A DNA stretch of 61,739 nucleotides from Chara braunii (lineage: Eukaryota; Streptophyta; Charophyceae; Charales; Characeae). Each line of letters begins with the position of its first letter. The stretch's first letter is position 1. Of this stretch, positions 42,340 through 52,330 are shown piece by piece. Position numbers and translations under genes: made by a program. The notes beneath the pieces are model-generated. The model was not told where the DNA came from, did no database searches, and was given only the letters and a program-made list of their open reading frames with translations. Location of the stretch: positions 203,071 through 264,809 of the forward strand of contig BFEA01000529.1 of the NCBI GenBank assembly GCA_003427395.1, read 5' to 3'.

Positions 42340-43432
42340 ATGACTAGTAGCGAGTGGAGTGGCATCGAGAATGACGAATATAGTAGAGACTTGCGAGTAC
42401 AGTAGAGTAAAAAGGAGCGAGTACACTAGAGGAGAGAATAACTAATACACTAAAGAAGAGAGTAACGTGTACAGGAGAGTCGAGAGTAGCAAGTAGATTA
42501 CAGTGGAGAGTGACAAATAAAGTACAGCGGAGAGGGGCGAGTAGAGTACGGAGAGTTGAATTGAAAGACTCGGGTAGAGTAAAGAGTAGCGAGGAGAGAG
42601 TGGTGAGTAGAGTATAGAGAGTAATGTCCAAAGAGAGGGTAGAGTAGAGAGTGAAGTAGAGTAACCTATAACTAGGGGGAAGTGGAACATAGAGAGTAGA
42701 GTACTCTTTCTCTGCTCTACTTTGTATACTCTACTTGTTACTTTGTACTCTACTTTACTCGGTTTTTCTCTCTATACTCTACTTGCTACTCTTTACTGTC
42801 CTCGTATACTTTCTCCTCTATTGTAGGATAAATAGCATAGTCTGCTCTACTCTCCTCTACTTGCTACTATACACTCTACTCGCGAGTAGAGTGAAAAGTA
42901 CAGTATTTTATCATACTCTCTACTCTACTCTAACTCTACTCGAGACTCTCTACTCTACTCTACTTTACTCGAGACTCTCTACTCTAGTCTACTCGATACT
43001 TTCGACTCTACTCTATTTGATACTCTCTACTCTACTCTATTCGTTACGGTGCACTCTACTCTACTCTACACTATTCTCCTCTACTCTTGATATTGTACTA
43101 AATACTATTTTTACTTTACTCTACTCATGCATATACAGTAGAGAGTAGAGTACTCTACTCTGCTCCTCATTACTCTCTAAACTCTCCTTGCTACTATACT
43201 CGACTAGCGACTCTCTACTTTACTCGCTACTCTGTATTCTTCTCTGCTCGCTACTCTCTACTTTACTCCTCTTCATTCTCTATCATGTACTTGCTACTCT
43301 ACTCTATTCACTACTCTCTACTCTACTCTCTACTCACTACTTTCTACTCACTACTCGCTACTCTCTACTCACTACTCGCTACTCTCCACTCTACCCTATA
43401 GGCTACTCTCTACGCTTCTCTGCTTTGTACTC
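42340..43432. repeat. CTACT-type array in two opposing arms, copy B
   Basis: Purine-rich arm about 42340-42690, pyrimidine-rich arm about 42700-43432; same design as 36535-37582. The right arm is longer here, with CTACTCACTACTCGCTACTC higher-order words. Confidence 0.88.
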
Positions 43433-43775
43433 TACTCTCTAGAAAACTAGAGAGTGACGAGTAGAGTATAGTAAGGAGTATCGAGCACAGTACAGTAAAG
43501 AATACCGAGTACGGTAGAGTAGAGAGTAACAAGTAGAGTGGAGCGTAGTAGCGAGTAGTGTAAAGAGCCGCGAGTAGAGTGGATAGTAGTGAGTAAATAG
43601 AGTGAGGAGTAAACTAGAGTAGAGAGTACAGAGTATTGAGTATAGTAGAGTAACGAGTACCGAGTAGAGGAGAGTAGAGAGTAGCGAGTACGATATAGAG
43701 AGCAATGTTGCATAGAGAGAAGGGTAGAGTAAAGAGTAGAGTAAAGCAAAGTTTAGAGAGTAGAAAATATAGCAT
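43433..43775. repeat. third, inverted CTACT-type arm
   Basis: The strand switches again at CTCTCTAGAAAACTAGAGAG (43430-43449), a perfect inverted repeat with an 8-bp arm and a 4-base centre. The text then runs as GAGTAGAGTATAG words to about 43770, with no counterpart in copy A. Confidence 0.85.
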
Positions 43776-44204
43776 AGACAGTAGAGTAAGCCAAGCAAAC
43801 GACACATACAATGGCATGAGGTATAATGCCACGACACAATGTATGCACACCACAGACACCAACTGACACACCTAGATGACCACAAAGAGGCGGCAGCATA
43901 CACTGTGGCATACTTAGCAATTGTACGCTAGAGACTACTGCATACTGAATCAAGAACTAACACTACGGTGGCGCTACAAGCTACAAGCTATAAAGTAAAT
44001 GAAAGTCAAAAGGTTTTGTTACACCACTTGCTCAATTTGACCCTAAACACTGCTCTCAGCCTGAGCCTAAACCTCACTACTGCGTACTGAATCAAGAACT
44101 ACAAAGTCGAGGACATAGCCAAAACAACAAGAATTTAAGGGCGAGTTGGGAATAGTGAAAGACAATAAGTTGTAGTTCATACTACTTATTACTAAGGTTG
44201 TTTT
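43776..44204. other. unassigned spacer
   Basis: No gene or repeat recognised. AGACTACTGCATACTGAATCAAGAACTA (43931-43958) and CACTACTGCGTACTGAATCAAGAACTA (44074-44100) form a short duplication. Confidence 0.45.
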
Positions 44205-44360
44205 TTCTTTTTGGTCCGGACATTTTTGTGTCTGGTGTAGCGGCCCGGACGGTCCAGGTCCGGTTGTCCGGTGTCTGTCCGGATTACCAGACGTCTGGAT
44301 CAGTCCAGACAAATGTTTGGGCCTCGGTCCATACATCCGGGTCTGGGTCCGCGGTTGCCA
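44205..44360. repeat. cluster of GTCCGG/CCGGAC palindromic words
   Basis: GGTCCGGACATTTTTGTGTC, CCCGGACGGTCCAGGTCCGG, TTGTCCGGTGTCTGTCCGGA and later ATCCGGGTCTGGGTCC are built from TCCGG and its complement. This resembles the CCGG-rich ends of the MITE family in this window, but I find no CTAGG ends or target duplication. Confidence 0.5.
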
Positions 44361-46236
44361 TGCAAAAAAGAATCGACAGGAGGCCCACTCCCTAACTCCC
44401 ATTCGCCTGAGTGCAGATAGGGATGAAGATGCTCCAGGGCAAGAAAAGAGGGAGGATCAGTAGATGACAAACAAGGGTAATAAAAATGTCAAAGCAAATT
44501 ATATTACACAGGTTGAAAGAAAAAACAAAAAAAAAAGACGAAAATGTCTAGGTGTCTCGCAAACCTCCTCTACTCATGCACAACGGTGAGCGAACGTAAT
44601 TCTCGTTTTTTTTTTTTTTTAAAGGAGTCAACAAATATTTCTTAATGAGGCATATTTTCGTGATCCGTCATTTCAAAATTTTTGGGGGAGGGGCCTGCGG
44701 AATTCGAAATTCGGCAGCCCTTGCCCAAAAACAAAATTTCGGGCCCGGGGCGCGGCCGGTTTTCAAACTCGGGTGGCGAGTTGAATATTTTTGCCAGCGG
44801 GGGGGGGGGCTAAGAAATTATGAAACCCCTACTTTTTTGTTTTTCAAACCTTAATTTCTCTGGTGCAGTGCACCTCGGTGTGGTGTGCGCACTGGGCAAC
44901 GCGTGCGCAAATCTGTGCACCGAGTTGAGCCGCAACTATGGAATCCGATACTTGATTGATGAGTACAGCTTCAGAAAACAAAAAGAATGTGACTTATTTG
45001 GAGTAAAGACAATGAAAAGACAAACAACCTATTTTTTAATTAATTCTTAATCCTTTCTTTCGCAGACTTCTCTAGAATATAATGTACAGTCATTATAGTT
45101 GTATATGGCTCACCTTGCAGTCTAGACGCATCGGAGAGAGGACCGTTGTAGGGCTAAACCCCGGTAGACTTTCGAGCCTTAGTCGACCCCACTGCGGGTC
45201 CCAGTCGGCTCGGCCCGCCCGCGCTCATGCTTAGGGCGCGAACCGTTCGTCCCAGGGTCACTCCCACCTAGTGCTTTGAGATGGATGGGGGTGGGTCATT
45301 GCGCGAGAGAGCTTTGACATTGGGGATGTAACTCAGCCCTCACGCCGGGAGATAGTTTCGCTGGTCATTCGACAACGCTGATTTTTTTCGATTCTTGGTT
45401 GTGTTCTCAGGCAATTGCTTCTTCCAATACGCAGGAAGTCCAGGGGTTCTTTGAGGGTTTTATTCTCTTGTGCGCAGGCTAAGCGTCATCCTTAGCCCGC
45501 GCACCATGTCCCTAAGCATTGTGATCCTACGGCGTCATCAGGGTGCGGCGATGCCGTCCTCCCCCTCGCCTCTACGCCCCCATCGGGTCTCATACATCTC
45601 ATTCATCCCTATTGGCGCAGACCCCTTAGTCTTTTCGGGGCCTCTACATGCATGCCCACACAACTTCACATGTTTCTTCGCAAGATTGCACTTCATTCCC
45701 TCATTTACACTCCAAGTCTCAGACGCAAAGGTCATTTCGATGGATTGGCTTCATGTAAAGGGTCCCGTAGCCCCCTTTGCCCTCTTCCCTTTTCCTTTTG
45801 CCGCCCGGTTCCTCCCAGCCCTATTTCGCTCACGGCTCGACACAAAACAAAGATTCATACAATCCCCTATTGGGGATCAACATATAGCCCTTCCCACATG
45901 TCTATCTTTCTATATTCTTTGGCTGCTCATTATTCCTTTTTTTTCCCTCAATCAGCCCATCCTTTTCTCATAGTCATGCAGTCAAGGAAATGGTTGAGTC
46001 AAACTGACATTGCTTCAACTTATACTTTCTCCCAGATTCCGCCTCTTCCCCACTCTTTCAAACGTCATTTCCTTTGCCTTCTTCGTGGCACAAGGGACCG
46101 GCTACCCTTCCCTTGCCCTCTTTCTCTACCAAGTGAGGTCTGATTTCGTTTACCGTTCGCACCCTGATAATGTAACAAGTAAGGGGAGAAGGGTTCGTCA
46201 TATGCCAAGTGAGGGGAAGGGAGTGAAGGGGCAAGG
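44361..46236. other. unassigned region, partly GC-rich
   Basis: Includes a G-run at about 44800-44811, GC-rich text at 45130-45330 and a C/T-rich stretch to 46140. The longest plus-strand frames (45470-45973, 45652-46143) overlap each other in different phases, are Pro/Phe/Ser-rich and show no domain, so I do not support them as genes. Confidence 0.4.
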
Positions 46237-46459
46237 NNNNNNNNNNNNNNNNNNNNNNNNNNNNNNNNNNNNNNNNNNNNNNNNNNNNNNNNNNNNNNNN
46301 NNNNNNNNNNNNNNNNNNNNNNNNNNNNNNNNNNNNNNNNNNNNNNNNNNNNNNNNNNNNNNNNNNNNNNNNNNNNNNNNNNNNNNNNNNNNNNNNNNNN
46401 NNNNNNNNNNNNNNNNNNNNNNNNNNNNNNNNNNNNNNNNNNNNNNNNNNNNNNNNNNN
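46237..46459. other. assembly gap (223 N)
   Basis: Run of N ending directly in a long A run. Confidence 1.

Positions 46460-46528
<69 letters not shown>
46460..46528. repeat. poly(A) run of 69 bases
   Basis: Pure A from the gap edge to 46528. It may be the tail of a retroposed element hidden in the gap, or an assembly product of the gap edge. Confidence 0.9.
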
Positions 46529-46530
<2 letters not shown>

Positions 46531-46587
46531 TTTATTCCTAATCAAATCATCTCCCCCTAGTAGCAACCAAATGTCGGTCACCCATCC

Positions 46588-47390
46588 CATACTGAAAGAT
46601 CAACTAAGTCTGAATTGGAACACTTCAACATACATGAACTAGACAATGAGAAGGTTGAACTAATGAAAAGCATATGCACATAGACGAATGATCAACTAAG
46701 TATGAACCGGAACATTACAACACACATGAATTTGACAATGAGAAGATTGAACTAATGAAGAGCACATGCACATGGAGGAAGATTAACACACATGAACTTG
46801 ACAATGAACTAACGAAGAGCATATGCACATGGAGGGAAGATCAACCAAGTATGAACCAGAACACTACAATACACATGAACTTGACAGTGAGAAGGTTGAG
46901 CTAGTGAAAAACATATGCACATAGAGGAAAGTTCAACCAAGTATGAACTGGAACATCACAACACATATGAAGTAGACAATGGGAAGATTGAACTAGTGAA
47001 AGGCACATGCACATGGAGGAAAGATCAACTAAGTATGAACCGGAACATCACATCACATATGAACTTGACAATGAGAAGACCGAACTAGTGAAAAAACGCA
47101 TGCACATGGAGGAAAGATCAACTAAGTATGAACCGAAATATCACAACACACATGAACTTTACAATGAGAAGATTTGAACTAATGAAGAATGCACATGGAG
47201 GAAGGTTCAACACACATGATCTTGACAATGAACTAATGAAGAGCACATGCATACAAATGAGAGATCAACACATATGAATTTGATAATAAGAAGATTGAAC
47301 TAGCGAAAAACACATGCATATGGCGGGAAGATCAACTAAGTATGAATTGGAACATCACAACACACAAGAACTTGACAGTGAGAAGATTAC
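46588..47390. repeat. minisatellite, about ten units of 92 bp with shorter variants
   Basis: Full units run GATCAACTAAGTATGAACCG, GAACATCACAACACACATGA, ACTTGACAATGAGAAGATTG, AACTAATGAAGAGCACATGC, ACATGGAGGAAA. Two or three units (about 46780-46838, 47203-47262, 47263-47330) are only 57-67 bp and lack the AAGTATGAACCGGAACATCA part, so deletion variants are mixed with full ones. Confidence 0.92.
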
Positions 47391-47506
47391 ACAACAGAGA
47401 ATGCAAGTGCACCGGCAGCCACCGATTCGAGCCAGCAAGACCGACACATGAACAACCCCCTTTATCCGACAGCACCCTCTCTGAAATGAATGGTTGTCAA
47501 TTATCT

Positions 47507-48121
47507 TCAACATTCTAGAAAAATACCATTGAAACTTACCCTACTATGGGGTGACAAAGAGTTGAAAATTCTGAATGCAATTTCTGACTGTTTTTTTTTT
47601 CCAGTTAGTGCCTCATTCTCTCCATGATCACCTTTTATCTCGTCGAAAAGGCCTGTAGTGGAACTTGACTTCTTCGCCGCAAAATCGTACCAGGCCAGGT
47701 CGAATAATGCATGTGTAGCTTTAGTCTGGGTTACCACAAGATCAAGTCTGCATACGACCACTCCTCGACAACAACACACAAAATATCAGTAGCGAAATGG
47801 TTGTCGTCATGCACGACCCCTGAGTTCGTCCAACCACTCACCGATTTCACTTGACTAGCTAACCATTCATTCCCTTCACTTGTTAAGGTAACCATACATA
47901 TATGCAATAATGTCACTACCTTCTTCCCCCGGATACAACGCACGGTCATTATAGTTGTATTTAGACTTAAAAATAACCCAAATATAGCTATACTGACTGT
48001 GTGTTGTATTCGAGGAAAGAGAAGGTTGAAATTTGCGAATGCTCGAAATTACAAACTCGATTGATGCAAACAGTTTATCCGCATCATAAACACACTCAAT
48101 CATCGGATAATCAAAGAACAC
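47507..48121 (-). pseudogene. cluster of three short minus-strand ORFs, unrecognised
   Basis: Three overlapping frames of 70-90 codons in different phases. The parts that look most protein-like are TLTSEGNEWLASQVKSVSGW with ATDILCVVVEEW (47949-47731) and YDFAAKKSSSTTGLFDEIKG with ENEALTGKKKQSEIAFRIF (47700-47560). They could be neighbouring exons or a frameshifted transposon gene. I do not recognise the family and cannot give a function. Confidence 0.25.
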
Positions 48122-49999
48122 TCAGTCTGTGGGCAACCAAAGATTGCCCATCAACATTATCATTTCCAAATGTCTCGCCTAGAGTCCTGGAAATGACATC
48201 TATTGATTGCGAACTGTAACCCGGGCGAGAATAGGATTCACGCACTCCATGAGCATCTGTCATACCCACACAAGAAGGGGTACGACTTACGAGGTGACGA
48301 GGTCTCGCCTCATCAAAAGCTATTGAGGAGCCAAGTTATTCCTCAAGCGAGACTTGGAGGATAAGCAACACCATACCTCAAGCCAGGACAAACCGCATCA
48401 GCCCTCAAGCGCAGATAAGTCACGTCATCCAGCAAGCGAGGTAAAGAAAGAATGAAAAAATTAGAGTAGTTGAGTCATAATTAGGGCGCAGTCACGATTT
48501 CAGTTGAAAATACAGGTCAGGCATTCCTCGAATACAACACATCCCCACCAGACCCTAAAGCTAGATTGTATACATTCACGATTTTCCTCTCTAGGTTTGA
48601 CACAACATTCGCGAAATCGTAACTGAAGCGCATTCTCAAACTAAAACTCTGACAACACCCTAGTTTTTCCAAGAAAATAAGAGAATAAAATTTTGAAAAG
48701 TATCCTTTAATATAAAGGTACCTTTGAGTTTTGTGAACAATAACGAATCAATCATTGATAGTGTCCTCTTGAATAAATCGACCAAGAGTAATGGACAGGG
48801 GGGAGGGGGAGGGGGAGGGGGAAGAAAAAGGAAAAAAAAATTCTTACTTCGGTTGCAAGAAGCTTTGCAGTTCCCTCGGCCACAACAGTTGCACAATCAA
48901 ACAATTAAAAGAAAGAAATCACAATCAAATTATGTTTCCACATACCGCACTGTCGACACGTGGAAACATAATCAAATCTGGAACTAAAGTCTCCCCGTAG
49001 TGGAACTTGGAACTCAAAACCTTTATACGAATATAATCCAGGAAAAATAAAAAGGAAGAAAAGTAAAACTAGTTTCATAAAAGTCAAACGGGGTTGTATT
49101 ACGTTACAAGGGAGGAGGAGGAGGAGGAGGAGGAGGAGGAGGGGGGGGGAGACAGAATGATTGGACTCTTAGATAAAACTCTTGATTAGAAGATGGAAAA
49201 AAGAATTTTCGAGAAAAAAAACGTTTTCGTCTTTTACTTCTTCTTATGTTTACTGAGTATCTTCCATTGAGGTCCTTCGTGTAATGATGTAATCGATCGA
49301 GCAGTTGCGAGATCCAAGTTATAACCACTAACCTGCAAAAAAAAGGGACAACGAAAACGTTAACAACGAGCAGGAAAGAAAAGACCCATACCCGCAAAGG
49401 CCACATGCTCAGCAGCGACTGGGAACAAGAATAGGAAAGGGGATCCCTCTTTTCATCGATAGACCAGAAAATGTGACGAATGAAAAAGGATGAGGAAAAT
49501 TCGAATACAAGCTCAGTGCGCAAAGAACAGATCATTCGTTGGTCAACCAGTCAAAGTGACAAGATTCACAACAATGGAAAACGGATGGGGAAAGGGAGAA
49601 AAACCCCACGCTCTTCGCGGCATCCGAAAAGAGAGAGACGGAATGGGGGAGGAAAATATAGACACACACATACACACACACACAGACCATAACGATTCTG
49701 AAATGTTGGACAAAGTTTTCAAGTACAAAAAAAAGTGTTATTGCTACATTAAATGATCGAGGAGTGTGTGAGCTTGTGCGTGTGCGTGTTGTCATATTCG
49801 CTACATACTTAAAAAAAGCATCACCGTGTATGAGAGCGAGGGAAGGAGAGAGGGGGGGAGGGGGGAAGCATTCCGCCCTTCTCGTGGCTAATGCTTCATT
49901 ACAGTTCTATGACAAACTGCCTTGTTTTCCAACCTGCTCGAGACCATCGGATATGACTTCATGGGTCGCAACCCTTGCTTGGATAAATTCCTTTTTCGT
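48122..49999. other. unassigned region with GGA tract, CA tract and a hairpin
   Basis: Contains G-rich GGGGGAGGGGGAGG text at 48797-48823, a GGA repeat at 49111-49150, a CA repeat at 49661-49684, and a perfect 13-bp inverted repeat ATTATGTTTCCAC (48929-48941) / GTGGAAACATAAT (48960-48972). No coding region is supported. Confidence 0.5.
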
Positions 50000-50705
50000 A
50001 CAATGGGAGACTGATTTCCAAAGTCAAACGCTGCACTCAGAAATCCTACTTACATACTCTTGACTCTTTTACCTTTTTGGGGAAACAAGGGACAATACTA
50101 GACCCGGAAATTGCGTATAACCTAGGCTACCATCCGGGCCGCCCGGGTCATCCTATTTTTCCGGGGGGCCAGGCCGTGCAAGGATCAGGGAAGGTCCCAG
50201 TCAAAAGAAAAAACAAAAAAAAATCCAGAAAAAAACTATGTTATGTAAAAAAATAAACTGAACAACCTTTGCCTTAGGGTCACATCGAAATTCTTTACCA
50301 AATTAACAATAAAAATTAAAATTATTATTTTTTTTATTTTTATTTTTTTAATATTTTTTTGGCCTGGCCGGGCAAGTGGACCCGGGCCACTCTGGTAGCC
50401 TAGCGTATAACTCGATTGTTTCCTTTTCAGGGAGAACTAATTGTCAAATTCAAATGCTAGACCCATATAGATACTGCAATGAATTTTGACTATAGTTTTC
50501 TTTTTTGGGCAACGGAGACCGATTCCTAAAGTCAAATATAAACCGCGAAATATGGTGTCATTCGCTTGTTTCCTTTCGCGCGCAAAGGGAGATTCGTTCT
50601 CAAAGTCACATGATAAGACAACAATCGTCCGTACTATCAGAGTTTGGTTATTTTTTGGGGGGGGCATTGGGTATCGATTCCCAAAGTAGAATACTAGACC
50701 AAGAA
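50000..50705. repeat. degenerate minisatellite interrupted by a MITE
   Basis: GGGAGACTGATTTCCAAAGT (50005), GGAGACCGATTCCTAAAGTC (50514), GGGAGATTCGTTCTCAAAGT (50589) and GGGTATCGATTCCCAAAGTA (50669) share one core; some are followed by AATACTAGACC. Spacing is roughly 75-90 bp outside the insertion. Confidence 0.7.
50122..50403. mobile_element. hAT-like MITE with exact 8-bp target duplication
   Basis: Starts CTAGGCTACCATCCGGGCCG and ends GGGCCACTCTGGTAGCCTAG; the outer ten bases are perfect inverted repeats and similarity continues for about 25 bases. It is flanked by exact CGTATAAC on both sides (50114-50121, 50404-50411). At 282 bp it has no coding capacity. Eight-base duplications are a hallmark of hAT elements. 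The interior words ACTATGTTATG and CACATCGAAATTCTTTACCA link it to the copy at 29911. Confidence 0.92.
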
Positions 50706-51649
50706 AGAAACCCCCCTCTCGAGGCGCCTCAGGGTCACTTCTACCACCAACGACATTGAGATCTCTTGCTGCTTGTCGGACTGGATTTGAATCGTTTCCC
50801 CCTCCACTCTTCGCTTTCCGGCAGCGTAGTACAACCACTGCACTCTCCCTGAAGATCCTACAGTTCTTTTGTTTTCTCTAAAAAATTCCCCTAAAAAGAA
50901 AACCACACAGCATGATTTGTATGTACAGATGTGCAGGATGGGATTCCTATTTACAGACTCCCATCCTGGTTCTCTGTGATCAATGAATGAAGCAGTCAAT
51001 CAATCAATTAATCAAAAATCAATAAAAATTCAATCAATCAGTGTAAGAAAATAATTTATCCCTTCTCATTTCGCGTGTCAATGCCCGCAAAATCGAGATA
51101 TTTTAGGGGGAAAAATCGAGATGGAAGAAGATAGCAATCGCAAAGTGAGCAGCTCCGAAGACGATGATGATGAACAATATGGAAGGAAGACGATGATGGC
51201 GGACTGATCGACTATGGAATTTAAGATAGAGAAGTGCGATGTCGAAAAGATGATGGATATAAAACTTAGACAAAAAAATTGACTTTGAAAGTCGGATTTT
51301 GACTAACTCCTTGTTTTTTTAGAAATTTCGACAGCGCTTCCCGTAGATGAAGTAGCTTACCAAGATTTATACAAAGCCAAGTAAAATAAATGATATCAGA
51401 AAATGCGATAATTGACCTAAGTAAAAAAAAAAATTAGCTGAGAAAATGTAGAAATTGAACTAACTCTTATAGCTCTAGCTCGTAGCGAGCAGCCAAAGCA
51501 ACTACCTGTCAAACTGAAACTCAGACTAAGTAAAGATTTCACTCAGCCACATGCAAGGCCAAACTATAACGGTAAGTACTCTCACCACCCCCAAGGTTAA
51601 ACCTTGTCAAACAATAGTTCATAGTCTTTCAATGATTTGTCCCTTATAC
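50706..51649. other. unassigned region
   Basis: Contains ATCAATCAATCA-like repeats at 50995-51045. No gene recognised. Confidence 0.45.
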
Positions 51650-52330
51650 CCAGCTTACATAAGGTGGATCATCCAAATTTATGGAAACATGTCTAGCTCA
51701 ACCATTGGATATACACAAACAAAGGGCACCACAACGTTTCTTTTCTTTGGGCATGTGACTAGGTTGTCAAACATAGTCGCTCTGAACTATTTAAAATATC
51801 CATGTTATATATAACTGTCTGCACTTAGTCATTTACGGCAGCATATGACTGAACCATTCAACTTAGAAACAAGGTTCAACCTGCCCTTTCTTACCACAAA
51901 TTTATTCTTATGGTATTTTTTTCAGGTTGTGATAAGCTAGAGTCAGATCATCCAAACTTATGAAAACATGTTTGACTAGTTTGTTCATAAGTGGAATAAT
52001 ATAAAAGTATAGTCAAAATTTACCCTTTTTTGTTCTAGTATGTGCGTGACTCCAGACCAGACCATCTAAACTTATGGAAACATGTTTGGTTCTTTATCTG
52101 ATCACCCCTCAGAATAAACAAGAAGAAGTAAGAGTCATCTAAACTTATAGAACTTACTCAACTAATTCTTTCATAAACCAATAAACATGAAAAAAACAAA
52201 ATGAAACAAGACAACTAAGTCATCCTAACTTATGAAAATCTGCTTGGTACATAAAAAAGCAGTCACAAACAACCCTCGCAAGTCAGAGCAACCAGACCAT
52301 CCTAACTTATGAAAACATATCTGGTCCTCC
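51650..52330. repeat. dispersed tandem core ATCCAAACTTATGAAAACAT
   Basis: ATCATCCAAATTTATGGAAA (51669), ATCATCCAAACTTATGAAAA (51947), ACCATCTAAACTTATGGAAA (52058), GTCATCTAAACTTATAGAAC (52134), GTCATCCTAACTTATGAAAA (52219) and ACCATCCTAACTTATGAAAA (52294) share a core, mostly followed by CATGTTTGGT or similar. The last four are 75-85 bp apart, the first three further. This is a minisatellite with a well kept core and diverged spacers. Confidence 0.8.

Larger units (their letters stand above)
37583..43430. repeat. segmental tandem duplication, copy B
   Basis: Second copy of the 5.8-kb unit (see 31199). It starts at AAAGAATTATGGGACGACAA and follows copy A to the CTACT array; the right border lies somewhere in that array near 43400. 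It lacks the 547-bp insertion of copy A. The 21-bp minisatellite part occupies about 37583-39400. Confidence 0.94.

Noticed and set aside
45470-45973. 167-codon plus-strand frame
   Set aside because: No domain, overlapping equally open frames in other phases, and composition-driven Pro/Phe/Ser content.
46588-47390. Regular repeat array considered as CRISPR
   Set aside because: The whole 92-bp unit repeats without distinct spacers, so it is a minisatellite.
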